Assembly: GCA_930367215.1 (NCBI GenBank)
Contig: OV884059.1
Coordinates: 160,454,511-160,518,510 of the forward strand
Source of the DNA: Pollenia angustigena
Lineage: Eukaryota > Arthropoda > Insecta > Diptera > Polleniidae
Reading direction: 5' to 3'
Length of the DNA: 64,000 bases
Positions 44,541 to 55,384 of the stretch are shown here, piece by piece (positions within the stretch are counted from its first letter, which is position 1; each line of letters opens with the position of its first letter). The notes under the pieces were generated by a model. That model saw only the letters and a program-made list of their open reading frames with translations, was not told where the DNA came from and searched no databases. Position numbers and translations under genes: made by a program.

Positions 44541-45639
44541 TATTGAAATACTTGCAACCAGAAAGATACAGCGATGTTTGTGTTAATCCATCTTATAAAT
44601 TTAATAGTGGAACCCTGTTCTTTTATCTTGAAAGATGTTTTAGCGTCATAGTTTATAGCGATTTTCAACATTTGTAAAAGTTGTGACTTAAATTAAAGGC
44701 GTTTTAATTGTTCAAAATGTTTATTTTACTTTTTTACATTTTTTTAATAAAAAAAATAAAAATTATTCTTTTAAAAGAAAAACAACAAAAAAAATTGTAT
44801 GGCTAAACAAGTTTAAAAATGGCTAAAAAAAAATGGCTAATGGCTAAACAGGGTGAAAAATGGCTAAATCTAGCCACTAAATGGCTAAATTGGCAACACT
44901 GGTTAAAACTAAAAAATTTATTTCCAAAGCTACGGAACAGAACAGAAACAGAAAGTAAAGACTAATTCTGCCTTAACTGAGCTTAATATGGAAATAAGTT
45001 TTTATTTATCGGAAATTCTGTCAGGAAATTTGTATTTTAGATCCATTTGTATGTAGTTCCCCTAATATTCATATTGGTACCATTCGCTTACACTCACAGT
45101 CTTACAAACAATGTGCACATCAACTCCCTTCAATAAGTACATGAAAAACTTTGTATTGCAATCAATACCAATGTGATGTTGCACGTGGCCGCTACATACC
45201 GACCGACTGCTTTAAAAGTAATTCAGAAATGATGCCGCACAAATGTGTTTGCTTGTGTGCCTCCGATATGACGTCAAAGAAACGTAAGTTTTTGCAGATA
45301 CTTAAGTGACAGCTATCAAAAGCGGTGATGTCGTTTTGCTTTAAGTGTGTTCATGGAAAATGATTTAATTTTTGATGAGAGTTTTAAAGATCCAAAAGGA
45401 GTTTTACTTTACTGTAACTATAGAAATATTTCCCTTTTCGGGGAAGAGAAAAATTAATTTGTATGTTTTGTTTCGCTGTTAAGCGAATATCGTCAGCTTA
45501 ATATGCAAACCTGTGAACTACCTTTCAGCACATTTTACAGGAGAGACAAAATAGCTTTTATATTTCATATTTGCAGCTTGAGAGGAAAACCAAAAATATA
45601 GTTGATTTTACACACTTTGAGACTCAAATTTAAGAAAAA

Positions 45640-46195
45640 CAAGTAAGAAAGTATAGTCGGTCAAGCCCGACCATATGATACCCTACACCACAGTATTTAA
45701 AAACACATCATGCTTATGTGTCCATATAAATATAGATTTATCTATGTTTATAAACTTCATGAAAATCGGTTTGAAAGTTTGTGAGAGGCAGAAGTTGCCC
45801 CCTTCCTCCCCTTGTGGTCCTATTTTTTGAAAAACTGTATAGCTAATGTGTCCATATAGATATGGATCTATCTATGTTTTAAATTTCATTGAAATCGGTT
45901 TTTAAGTTTCTGAGAGGAAGAAATTTCCCCCTATCTTCCCTCGTGGTCCTACGATTCGGCCCATTTTCAATAGGCTTGGTCCTTGTGCCAATAAGAGACC
46001 CAAATTTAATCAAATTATCTCCAAAATTGCGACCTGTACTTTGCGCACAAGGTTACATGGACAGCCAGCCAGCCAGCCAGCCAGCCGGACGGACATCGTT
46101 AGTTCGACTAAGAAAGTGATTATAAGACGATCGGTATAGTTTAAGGTGGGTCTAGGACCAATATTTTAAGGCGTTACACACATTGTGCTACATGC
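45640..46195 (+). repeat. Dispersed AGTATAGTCGGTCAAGCCC repeat, full-length-like copy
   Basis: It starts AACAAGTAAGAAAGTATAGT and CAAGCCCGACCATATGATAC. It has two related internal blocks, GTCCATATAAATATAGAT and GTCCATATAGATATGGAT, each followed by TGAAATCGGTTT-like sequence. A (CCAG)n run at about 46060-46085 leads to GGACGGACATCGTTAG and AGGACCAATATTTTAAGG. The frame at 45889-46119 is not a gene. Confidence 0.75.
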
Positions 46196-47904
46196 TAGTC
46201 GACGAGACGTATCTTTCTCTACCACACGTCATCAAAATCTTAATTTGCGTAAAAAGTGGATTTAGCATATTAAGAAATTTGTAAATTCAGTAATAAAGCC
46301 CTTTTGAAATGAAAATGTAGCATTTTTTAAAAGAATTTGTTTGAACGTTTTTCCATTTTGATTTGGCTGATAAAAAATTCTAAATTCTAAGAACAATTTC
46401 CAAACGATAATGTTTTCTACTAGATTCCTTTGCAAATACATTTTTAGTTAGAAGAGAATGCCATGCTATTTGATTTAACACAGTAAAAAAGTGATGTAAA
46501 AAAAATATCTCAAACAGTTTTCTAAACAGAAAAAAAATAGTTTTGAAAAATTCTTTTAAAATCAAACGCTTGAAAAAAACCAATTTAGCTACCATCCAGT
46601 CAGGATATCACAAAGTATAACATTAAAAAGAACTCTCCAAATTAATTGAGAATATTTTTCTAAAAGTTTCAAATTTAACCATTCGAAAAATATGACTTAT
46701 AAAGTGCTTTTAAGAAACTAGATCTTGAAAGAATCTTTAAAAAGAAAACTTTAATGAAGTACATTTTAGACAATACCTTTTTAAGAAATAAACGTTGAAA
46801 GTACCTCTTGTAAGCATATTTTCCATGTCATATTTTAAAAGTTCATATAATGATTATCTTTCACAAAAAGCTTAAAATTGGCATTGACAACAATTATTGC
46901 AGCATATTTCTAATAAATTGCTATGGCCAATTTTTTTTTTCAAGGTACAAGAAAACTGCATTAGCAAACTGAAAAATCACTTGCAATGCCATTAGTTTTA
47001 ATTAAAAAATTAAAACGATAATCTACCAAAACAAGCAAATGATAACATCACTCAGACTTTATTGGTAACTGCTATGATTTCTCTTTGACATTTAAAGTAC
47101 TCATTTACTCTAATGAATTGAATAAAAGAACTACACAAATATCGAAAAGTTAGTTTTACAAAAAAAAAAATCTCTCTACTAAACAGATAATATCAATTTT
47201 TCTACTCATATTTACAAAAAGCACAAGAATTAATTACAAAAAAAAAAAAAAAAAAAAATTAAGATAAAAAAAAATGCCACATCAATTGTAGATTAAAGTC
47301 ATCTACAGTGGGCTATAGACGTAACTCATACTACAAAAAGTGGCGTCATTGAATGAATATTTAACTGTCATCGAAGAAGAGATACTAGACAGAATATAAA
47401 ACTAAAACAAACTCAACTAAATTTATCACAAAACAAATATGTAGAGAAAGATATACAAAAATGTTTTAACAAAAATCTCAAACATTCAGTCATGCGAACT
47501 TATGTATATGATACACACTCTGGCTGACAAATTGTACGACAGACTCTCGTAGATGAAATGTATGACCGAGCTCCATGTGTTCCTTTAAAGAAAAATCTGT
47601 TTCAAATATAATGTCACAAATATAAATTCACACACACAATCATACCAAGTTTGTATTGGTACATGAGTAAACTCATACTGAAATTGAACATAAAATACAA
47701 ATTCCATATTTCCATAAATGTTCTAAGAGTTTTTTTTTATAGTTTGTCGTAAGTCATCATATACTTTGCGATGATGTTTTTTCGCTTTTAGTTTTTCCAA
47801 AATGCTTTGTTGCCAATAAGTCTACAATGAACAATTAATTTTTTTGCTTTTAACTTTATGTCGATAAAGTGAAAAAGGTCTAAATTCAATATCTTATCTA
47901 ATGT
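46196..47904. other. AT-rich stretch, no gene recognised
   Basis: It contains A runs (about 47161-47171 and 47240-47258). No conserved reading frame is present. Confidence 0.5.
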
Positions 47905-48330
47905 TTATACTCTCCACCATAGATGGAAAAGAGTGTTTCGTCACCTAAAATTAAAAAGAGCGTAACAACGCTTTTTGTTCCGTTTTAGTTCAGTTCTAGT
48001 TCAGTTCTAGATCAGTTCTAGTTCAGTTCTAGTTAATTTCTAGTTCAGTTCTCGTTCAGCTCTAGTTCAGTTTAGTTTAGTTCTAATTCAGTTCTAGTTA
48101 AGTTCTAGTTCAGTTCTAGTTCAGTTCTAGTTCAGTTCTAGTTCAGTTTTTGTTCAGTTCTAGTTCAGTTCTAGTTAAGTTCTAGTTCAGTTCTAGTTCA
48201 GTCGTAGTTCAGTTCTAGCTAATTTCTAGTTCAGTTTTTGTTCAGTTCTAGTTCAGTTCTAGTTAAGTTCTAGTTCAGTTCAAGTTCAACTTAAATTCTA
48301 GTTTTATTTTTGTTCAGTTCAAGATCTACT
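47905..48330. repeat. 12-bp minisatellite (TTCAGTTCTAGT)n attached to a dispersed-repeat end
   Basis: A TATACTCTCCACCATAGATG end of the dispersed repeat is followed, from about 47985 to 48300, by roughly 26 tandem copies of a 12-bp unit, TTCAGTTCTAGT, with point variants (TTAATTTCTAGT, TTCAGTTTTTGT). A higher-order pattern is visible because the TTTTTGT variant recurs in the same neighbourhood context (about 48145 and 48230). Confidence 0.9.
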
Positions 48331-48429
48331 TCAGTTTCGATAAGTCCTAGCTTTTCTTCAGCCATAGTTCTTCTTTAGTTCTAATTTTTTTTCAGTATAA
48401 GTTCAGTTGTAAGGTATGTAACTTAATTC

Positions 48430-48590
48430 GTGTTTAATTGTGTGAAATGGTTGGAGACTGCAGTGCTAACTCTGCTCACTGGCTTTCGGTATCGCAAAGG
48501 GACCGCTATAAGGACCCCAGTGATCCGTTCTTGTATCAGCTGCCTACTGAACCTAACCTAATATAGTGTTTAAAAATAGGTTAGGTTAAA
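48430..48590. repeat. Block ending in CCTAACCTAA...TTAGGTTAGG inverted words
   Basis: A GC-richer segment (GGTTGGAGACTGCAGTGC, AAGGGACCGCTATAAGGACC, TGATCCGTTCTTGTATCAGC) ends GAACCTAACCTAATATAG, then AATAGGTTAGGTTAAA. It resembles the 3' region of a retroposon, but no family can be named. Confidence 0.35.
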
Positions 48591-50143
48591 AAAAGTATTC
48601 AAACAGTTTCTTAAAGATTATAATTTTTATTTTTTATAAGCTTATTATTCTTTTCTTTACCTTTGTTAACATCAATTATAAATAAAAAAAGACAAAAAAG
48701 GAATTTGTTATAAAATTTACATAAGGAAATGTCAATTGGTATTAACAATTTAAAAAATGTCCTTGTCTACTTGAGGTAAGCATTTTATGAGGTCACAAAA
48801 ATTTATACTGTACTAAAATTATATTGACAATTTTCTTAGAATTCTTAAAATTATTTAAATATTATTTTATTCGTAATATGTTACATGAGTAAATTTGTTT
48901 GTAACACGAAATTGTTACAGAGTTTTTTCTTTTACTAACAATTATTTTAATATAAAATACAAAGTGAATAAATATTTTTTTTATCAAATGTTTTCAAACC
49001 ATAGGAAATTATTTTTTACATATTTTGAATTGTGCAAAATAAAAAATCTTTAACAGAAATAATCTGAACATTTTATTTATATTTAAAATTGTTAAGCTTT
49101 AAATAAGTAATCACAAACAATTGCAATTTATAAAACATGAATTTTTTTAACAAGCACACAAACATATGTACTTAGTTAGACATTCATGCACATACGAGCA
49201 CAAATTGAATAGAACAATCAATATGACACAATTCGGAAATATTCATAAACACACCACCACCACAAATTTCTGAACATACAATTGAAGGGCTGTAGAAGAA
49301 ATTTTGATAAGGAAAAAATTTTTTTTATTTTTTCAAAAAAAATTTATTTTTTAATTTTTTTTTTTTTTTTTTTTAAATTTACTGTGAGTACATTCATAGA
49401 TTGTTTTTTAATTCCATTATTTTTATAATTCCAAATAATCCTTACCTACCCTCGCATTTATTCAAACACTCGCAAATTTATTGTTGTATTATTGTACATG
49501 TTGGATGTATTCACTAGCAACACTGCTCTTGCTTGTTGATTTTTAAAAAAAAAATTTATTATTTTTCCTTTCGGTTTTGTTTTTTTTTTAAGAATTCTGA
49601 ATGTTTACATATCGAATACACACATACTCAATCGTTCATACATTTAATTTTATTGTGCATGTGTGGTTTGTGCAAAATGCATGAGTTTGAATGAATGTGT
49701 GGCATTTTGCATAATAAAAACAAAATTTATATCAAACCTAACAAGTTTGTCATACATACTTGAGCATTAAACAACAATTTTGTTTTAGTTTCCGGTTCTT
49801 TTTATTATTTGTGGTGGTATTTGAAAATCTTTTTTATATATTTTTATAAGCAGCAGTATAAAAAGTCACTTTTAATGTAGCATTATAACATACATATGTA
49901 TATGGAGAATATGGAGATTATATATTTGAGGTTTTTTAAGGAAAGAAATACGAAATGTTCTCTTCAAATCTTTGCTATTCCAATTTTTGTGTTTTTGCAC
50001 AATTTAAAAAAAAAAAAATTTTGGGGAATGTAGTTTTGAGCTAGAATTATCTACTTTTGATAGAATCTTGCCTCTTATTCTTGTTAATAAAGAGCCTATT
50101 TTTATTTTCACTGAGTTTATTAACCAAAAAAAAAAAAAAACAG
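48591..50143. other. AT-rich stretch, possibly intronic
   Basis: It contains poly-T at about 49353-49372 and no recognisable repeat family. If the exon at 50144 is real, this would be the intron before it. Confidence 0.4.
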
Positions 50144-50261
50144 GTCAGCAAAATTTGCAATTGATGCGTGGCCTTTGCAAAACGACGGTTGGGACAATAT
50201 CGAACAGCTCCATCGAACTTATCAGCAACAGTATCAGTTGCAACGTGCGCAGCTGGAGTGA
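50144..50261 (+). CDS. Candidate terminal exon of an unidentified gene
   Basis: After an AAACAG acceptor, one frame reads SAKFAIDAWPLQNDGWDNIE, then QLHRTYQQQYQLQRAQLE, then TGA. It uses 38 codons with normal-looking usage (GCG, CAG, CGT, CTG) and GC near 50%, unlike the flanking AT-rich DNA. The amino-acid composition (Gln-rich C-terminus) looks like a real protein end, and AATAAA follows at about 50333. Weak points are the A run directly before the acceptor instead of a pyrimidine tract, and that no partner exon is found in the window. The published-style frame beginning at 50068 is a different, overlapping frame. I do not recognise the protein. It could instead be a captured exon within a mobile element. 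Confidence 0.45.
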
Positions 50262-50559
50262 CACAAAATTCCAGATGAAATAATCTAAAATATGGTAGAA
50301 AGCATTCCCAAATGTTTAAAAAGTGTACTTAAAAATAAAGGAATATGGACTTTGAACTGAAAAAAACAATAGATTTGGATTGTTGCTTAAAAGTGCAAAA
50401 TTTAGATAACAAGGGTTACTTTAATTTTATTTAGATTTTTTTGTAATAAAAAAAAATAAATTGAATCTCATTGTTATTACTATTTTTATTCACCTGCAAA
50501 TGTAGCAAACACAAACATATACTTACCTCTGCACCCCAGTTTAACTGGTTATATCTAAA

Positions 50560-50640
50560 TAATATTCAGCCAAAATAACTCTTGTATGAATTTTGATTTG
50601 TTGTGTCTATTACAGCGCATGGGTCCCAAATGGAGAACAC
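50560..50640. repeat. Dispersed-repeat fragment
   Basis: GCATGGGTCCCAAATGGAG and ACTCGGCTATTAG recall the block at 40780-40800 and the CGGC end of the common dispersed repeat. Confidence 0.35.
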
Positions 50641-50889
50641 TCGGCTATTAGTCTGTAACAGGGGTTTTACACCGATCAACATCTAAAATCTACCATCGAA
50701 GATGTAGGATATGTGAAACACTCGTTTACAAAGCTCACTTCTAACATCTACCATCAAACAAAAATGTCACCATTTTTGAAAAAAATTTATTTTAAGTTCA
50801 ATTTGTTTAAAAAAATAAAAAATATTTAACAAAAAAAAAAAAACATTGCAATAAAAGAGAAAACTTGATAAATCGTAACGCTGCTTTTT

Positions 50890-52556
50890 TCAGTGATATG
50901 TAAATTCCTTTTGTTCGTATGAGGAGCATAGGACCTTAACGATTGTGTTCCATTCTTGTTTGTCTGTTGCTACGATCTTCAGCTCATTCCACGTTTTGTT
51001 GACTTTTGCTACTTCAATGTCTAGTTGTCGACGCCAGGTGTGGATCGGTCGACCCTTCCTGCGGCTGCCTTGGGGATTCCAGTCTATTGCGTTTCTGGTG
51101 ATGTCGGCTTGAGGTCTTCGCAGGGCATGTCCAATCCACCGCCATTTCCGTTTTCTGATTTCGTACTCAATTGGTTTTTGTCCGCACTCGGCCCATAAGC
51201 GTTCGTTTGTGATGGTGTTTGGCCAGACAATTTTTAGTATTCGACGGAGGCAACGGTTGATGAATACCTGTATGGCATTGGTATCGCATTGAGTTGAGTT
51301 CCAAGACTCGCAGCCGTAGAGTGCAACTGATTTCACGCAGCTGTTAAAGATGTTAATTTTGGTGCGCTTAGAGATATGCGGGGAATTCCACACATGGTAA
51401 AGTTGGCCATAAGCTTGCCTGACCTTGTTTATGCGGTTCCCAATATCCTCTCTTGAGCCTCCACCTGTTGATATTATGCTACACAGGTAGCAGAAGGATT
51501 GGACGTCTTCGATCTGTTGTTCTTGTAGTGTGAACTGTTGCGTATTTGTTGTATTGATTCTCATGACCTTGGTTTTGGGGATATTAATTCTGAGCCACAT
51601 TGCTGCTTCAGATTCGATGTTGTTAAGTTTTGACTGCATATCGTCAAATCTATGTGAGAGCAAACAGATGTCATCTACATAGTCTAAATCTTCGAGGCGG
51701 CCGTTTAGGCGCCAGGTAATGCCTCTAGGTGTTGTTATGACTTTTTTCATGATGCTGTCGATGACAACGTTGAATAGTAGGGGGATAGTGGGCAACCCTG
51801 CCGCGCACCTACTTTGACACTTATTGGGCAACTGATTACGTCCTCGTGTAGGATGCGGCATTTGGCATTCTCGTACAAAGCCCTGATTATCACAATAAGC
51901 CTTTCAGGTATTCCCTTGCAGCGAAGTGCGTCGATGAATGTTAGATATAACGGAGATCGCCATTTGACTGATTGTTCCGTTATTATTCTAAGGCTATTAA
52001 TATGGTCAATGCTATATTTGCTGGGACGGAAACCGGCTTGTTCGTTGCGAATATCGTTGGACAGTGCGTCTGATAAACGTTTGTTGATTATATTGGCTAT
52101 GACCTTGTTTACCATGCTAAGAAGAGTTATGCCCCTCCAGTTCTTGCATTGTGTAAGGTCTCCTTTCTTTGGGATTTTAATTATCATACCCTCTTTAAGG
52201 TCGTCGCTAAGTTGATTGGTGTCCCAGAATTTGTCTATAATGGGGTTTATTAGTTGGGCTTATGTAGCTGGATCTGCCTTTAGTAGTTCGGGCGATATGT
52301 TGTCGTTTCCGGGTGCTTTATTGTTCTTGAGAGTCTTCTGAATTTCAATTACGCTGGGCTTGTTAATCGGTATGTCGTGCCTTTCATTGTCTTGGGGGCA
52401 AAGGCATGTTGGTTCGAAAGTAGCCTGAGTGGTGTTTAGCATTTTTTTATAGTGTTCCACCCATATGCCCATTTGTCCTGTTTTCGATGTAATTATCTCT
52501 CCTTGGATGTTTTTTAATAGCTTGAGTTGAAACTCTTGCGTCTCTTTGTCGCGGAT
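50890..52556 (-). pseudogene. RTE-type non-LTR retrotransposon reverse transcriptase, 5'-truncated
   Basis: Read leftward from 52556: IRDKETQEFQLKLLKNIQGE, WVEHYKKMLN, NNKAPGNDNISPELLKA, an in-frame TAA at 52260-52262, then MIIKIPKKGDLTQCKNWRGI, NEQAGFRPSKYSIDHI and LYLTFIDALRCKGIPERL. RT motif A is broken: FID is followed directly by ALRCKGIP, so the residues that normally follow (FEKAFD...) are deleted. GARQGCPLSP is intact. A frameshift near 51780 leads into LLFNVVIDSIMKK and LDYVDDICLLSH, which keeps the catalytic YxDD. Then come the thumb and C-terminal regions (YGCESW, WRWIGHALRRP, RRKGRPIHTWRRQL) to a stop at 50890. No endonuclease domain remains. RTE is my best clade guess. The element would act in the nucleus by target-primed reverse transcription; this copy is dead. 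Confidence 0.85.
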
Positions 52557-52687
52557 ATCACAATAATAAGGGAACTTATTGACACTTTTCTAGTGATGAC
52601 ACCAAAATAATCGAATGGTGTAGAATGGAATAAAATGAGATAGGAACATCTTTTAAAAATGATTAGAGATGTTGGTTTTTAGCCCTA

Positions 52688-53305
52688 CACTGATAGAAAA
52701 GGTGTCATAACGCTGATGTATTTTGACATTAGTACTATGACAAGTGTCTTTGTTTTTGACCCCATCATTTTGACCTTAACATCACTTGGCCAAAGTGTCA
52801 TCAGGGTAGAAATGAAATTATCTCATCAATAGGACGACCGATGATGCAGTAAGATCGGAGAAAGGACACATTCGCACCAATTAAATGACAGCTTGTCATT
52901 AAGTCAAAGTAATTGGCATTGACTTAAGTCAAAGTGAAAGAATATTATTATTTACCTACCCGTTCATATGTTTGTTTCACATTTGTTGAATTACGACCTT
53001 TGTTTACTTTAAAAATGTGATGTATTTAACTAAATAATTTGAAAAAATTGAATATAGGAATTTTTGCTTCTTATAATACATTGTAATCATGAAAATAATG
53101 TTAATAATATACAAACTGTACCATCGAATTGATGTCACTATAGTCATAAAATAGATGACACGTAAAAAATTACAAAATTGTACGAAGGCGCTTGTCTATG
53201 GATTGATGTTACTTTTTGCATCCTTGATTCCATTTGTAGCAACATTGGTGTCACAGTTCTGATGTTAGGGCATCATCAATATGAAGATGCATTTTTCTAT
53301 CACTG
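52688..53305. mobile_element. 618-bp MITE with CACTGATAGAAAA ends, TA duplication
   Basis: CACTGATAGAAAAGGTGTCA and the complement of CAGTGATAGAAAAATGCATC are the ends, with TA on both sides (52686-52687, 53306-53307). ATGACA/TGTCATC words recur inside. A TA duplication suggests Tc1/mariner mobilisation. It is non-coding. Confidence 0.6.
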
Positions 53306-53504
53306 TATGTGGCAAATTGTGGGCAGATGTTAGATGTTGATCAGTGTAAAAAGGCTATAACTATTGTGGTCTAGTTTATCATATGGTTGGACTTGGACGA
53401 TTATTCTTTATTTACTTGCTTATTATATGCAAATTGTGAGTCACAACTTAATATCAAGTGTTTTTCCCATCAGTACGTTGTTGGATGATACGTGGCCGAA
53501 CCAT

Positions 53505-53930
53505 TCAACATCCAGCATATAGTAAGGGGAATATTGCAGCTGCTGCGGAGATTGCAGGAGAGGAACATACCCGTTAATAGCGGATGCTTCCGCAACATGA
53601 TAACGGATTTTTCTTTATCTGAAATTGAAGCCCGTGATACCGGCAACATTAAGTTTCAGCAAAATGGTGATACGGGGCTTGCAGCGATAGCCTTATTGAT
53701 AAATGGTTTTGCAAAGCAGCTTATTTCGTGTTTTAGAATTGTAAACTGGCCACCCAGATAGAGTGATAACTCTAATGTTTTCCTTAGGGTAATGTAAAAT
53801 CAATTCGTTGTTAGGCCAGCTACGATCCAACATGGTAGCAATACTGGAAAGTGTAATCGAAAATTGGAACTTTTCGAATGCGCCAGTGTTATTTTTGAAA
53901 AGTATAAATGTCAAAAATTAACCATTCGGG
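53505..53930 (+). pseudogene. Mariner-like transposase relic (DUF4817-type), copy 3
   Basis: In shifting frames the sequence gives a KGNIAAAAEIAGEEH segment (compare ENIAAV..SV.ED in this family), then NSGCFRNMITDFSLSEIEA, IKFQQNGDTG (the FQQDGA region with the catalytic aspartate changed to asparagine), NWPPR followed by a stop and SD, and later ENWNFSNAP. About half the gene is missing between the first two segments. It is a third member of the family seen at 1766 and 35155, and is dead. Confidence 0.65.
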
Positions 53931-54319
53931 CAATAATAATGATTTCGAAATCCAGTTCTATTTATCTGTTTGTTTAATAAGTTTGATTTATTCAAACCTT
54001 CTTCTGAACAGAAAAAATTAAAAACCATCTTCAATTAACGTATTTGTTAGAAATTTGTACAATTAATTAAATTCTGTACTGATTTTCCGCCAGCAAACAA
54101 ATTGATCATATCAATTAACACGTTTGTAAGTTTGAGCTTTTCTTGCTGTTCAGTTTCAATTAGAGTTGTCAATTATTCGCCTTTCAGCTTTGTTCGAATA
54201 ATTCAAATAATTGTTTTTGTTCGTTCGATCTAACGATTAAATCTGAAAAATTATTCGATTAATCGATGAGAATAACGAATAAAAAAAATTGCATATTTTA
54301 AATAAGATACATCCGTCCG

Positions 54320-54663
54320 TTAATTTACAACTATGGAAAATCTTCCATTTTCTTCTTTATTTTTTCTCAAATCCACTATGACTTCTTTTTTTGATGCGTA
54401 CAACTTTTCATCTAAGTTCCATATCGTTGTATTACTAAAAGGAATCGTAAAATCCTTAATTCTTAAATAATCCGATACAACTTTGGATTTTCGAAAGGCT
54501 TTTGCAGACTTTCCATCTTCAGCCAAATTTCTGCGTACAACTTCTTCTATAAAACAACCGCTGTCCCTCTGTATGTATTTTTCCATTGGAAGAAGGTCGG
54601 CATATTTTGATGTCGTTGGATTATCTTCTACTACATTGTTTTCAATTGTAATATTGTGACACT
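54320..54663 (-). pseudogene. hAT transposase fragment of the 3-kb element
   Basis: The minus-strand frame, open from the insertion junction near 54663, reads NNVVEDNPTTSKYADLLPM, then EKYIQRDSGCFIEEVVRRNL and AEDGKSAKAFRKSKV, with a KEVIVDLRKNKEENGRFSIV end before a stop. The order EK(Y/F)I.RD.G..IEEVVSR..AEDG.S...I..SK and later RFS(L/I) resembles the N-terminal half of hAT transposases just ahead of the first catalytic DEWTS motif. That motif itself is lost. The upstream part was severed by the element at 54664. Confidence 0.65.
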
Positions 54664-55112
54664 TATGCTATGTTCACACTTTAAACGCGTTTAAGTAACT
54701 CCAGCGTGATTAAGCTCTAATCACATCATAATCGAGATGATTAACCATATATTGAAGTTATTTGTTAATCACTTCAAATTGACATGACTACAACTTAATT
54801 ACTTTATTAACCACATCGAATCATCTGAACATACTTCAAACTGGGTATAATATAGAATCGGTCACCATGTAAGTACCCCTCGCGTGTACAACCGACCATG
54901 ATTTCTTCTTAATGTTTTTATTTGACTTTAAATAATTCGATAATTTCAACCAAAATTTCCAATTTTAATATGTTTAAAATGATGTGCTGATCACTTTATA
55001 AAAGTATTTTTATCCATTTTTAATAATTTAAAGAAATTTAAATTTGTTTGTTGCATTTTTTTCTTTATCATCTGTCATCTAAATCATCTCAAATGTATAT
55101 TGAACGGCTCTA
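54664..55112. mobile_element. TTAAACGCG element, copy 2, right end missing
   Basis: ATGCTATGTTCACACTTTAA, then ACGCGTTTAAG begins the unit. It then follows copy 1 (9785-10293) block by block: ATTAAGCTCTAATCAC, AATCACTTCAAATTGACATG, GTGTACAACCG, TTAATGTTTTTATT, ATCATCTGTCATCT. It stops about 55 bp before the expected right end, where the SINE-like unit begins. Confidence 0.75.
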
Positions 55113-55119
55113 AAAGAAA

Positions 55120-55384
55120 ACAGCTCTTACAATTATTAGTATTGTGGTTATTTTGTTGAACTATTTTATGGTTTTTAATCCAAATTTTTAATATTTTAAT
55201 TAGGCTTAAGTTCATGAAATTTAATTTTCATTAAATTATTTTTATGAAGAAAGGAATTTTTACAACATGAAAATTAATTAAAATTGTTATTGATAATCTT
55301 TCATTCTTGACGTGGCTCGGGCTGGAACCCTGGCCGGCAGGTTACCATGACATGTTTCGATCGCAACCACTCGATCTCCTCAGA
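55120..55384 (-). repeat. tRNA-derived SINE-like unit, copy 1
   Basis: This is a 265-bp unit nearly identical to 55680-55944. On the minus strand it starts TGAGGAGATCGAGTGGTTGC and, about 40 nt on, has CCAGGGTTCCAGCCCG, a polymerase III B-box with one change from GGTTCGAGCC. The body is AT-rich and ends near TTGTAAGAGCT. The two units in direct orientation, 295 bp apart, could also be terminal repeats of a miniature LTR element. Confidence 0.65.

Larger units (their letters stand above)
43756..44901 (-). mobile_element. hAT element with CAGTGTTGCCAA ends, 1.15 kb
   Basis: The ends CAGTGTTGCCAA and TTGGCAACACTG carry 8-bp flanks GATAAAAC (43748-43755) and GTTAAAAC (44902-44909), one mismatch. 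ATGGCTAAA words are repeated near both ends (43800-43840 and 44815-44890), the subterminal-repeat pattern of hATs. The interior contains a dispersed-repeat fragment (44120-44345) and a transposase remnant on the minus strand. Confidence 0.8.
50665..53351. mobile_element. Element with TTTTACACYGATCAACATC ends hosting two insertions
   Basis: TTTTACACCGATCAACATCT at the left pairs with the complement TAGATGTTGATCAGTGTAAA at the right. A TTTTACACCGATC end with repeated AACATCTACCATC words suggests a MITE of a few hundred bp. The RTE-type relic and the 618-bp element at 52688 lie inside it, so it is the oldest layer. No target duplication is clear. Confidence 0.5.

Noticed and set aside
45232..45283. 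Possible small exon beginning ATG and followed by a GTAAGT donor
   Set aside because: Only 17 codons, no recognisable protein and no partner exon; a donor-like hexamer is expected by chance.
47905..48330. CRISPR-like array
   Set aside because: Units are 12 bp, adjacent without spacers and in an insect genome: a minisatellite.
51814..52215. 133-codon plus-strand frame
   Set aside because: It is antisense to the reverse transcriptase relic, whose minus-strand motifs are unambiguous.
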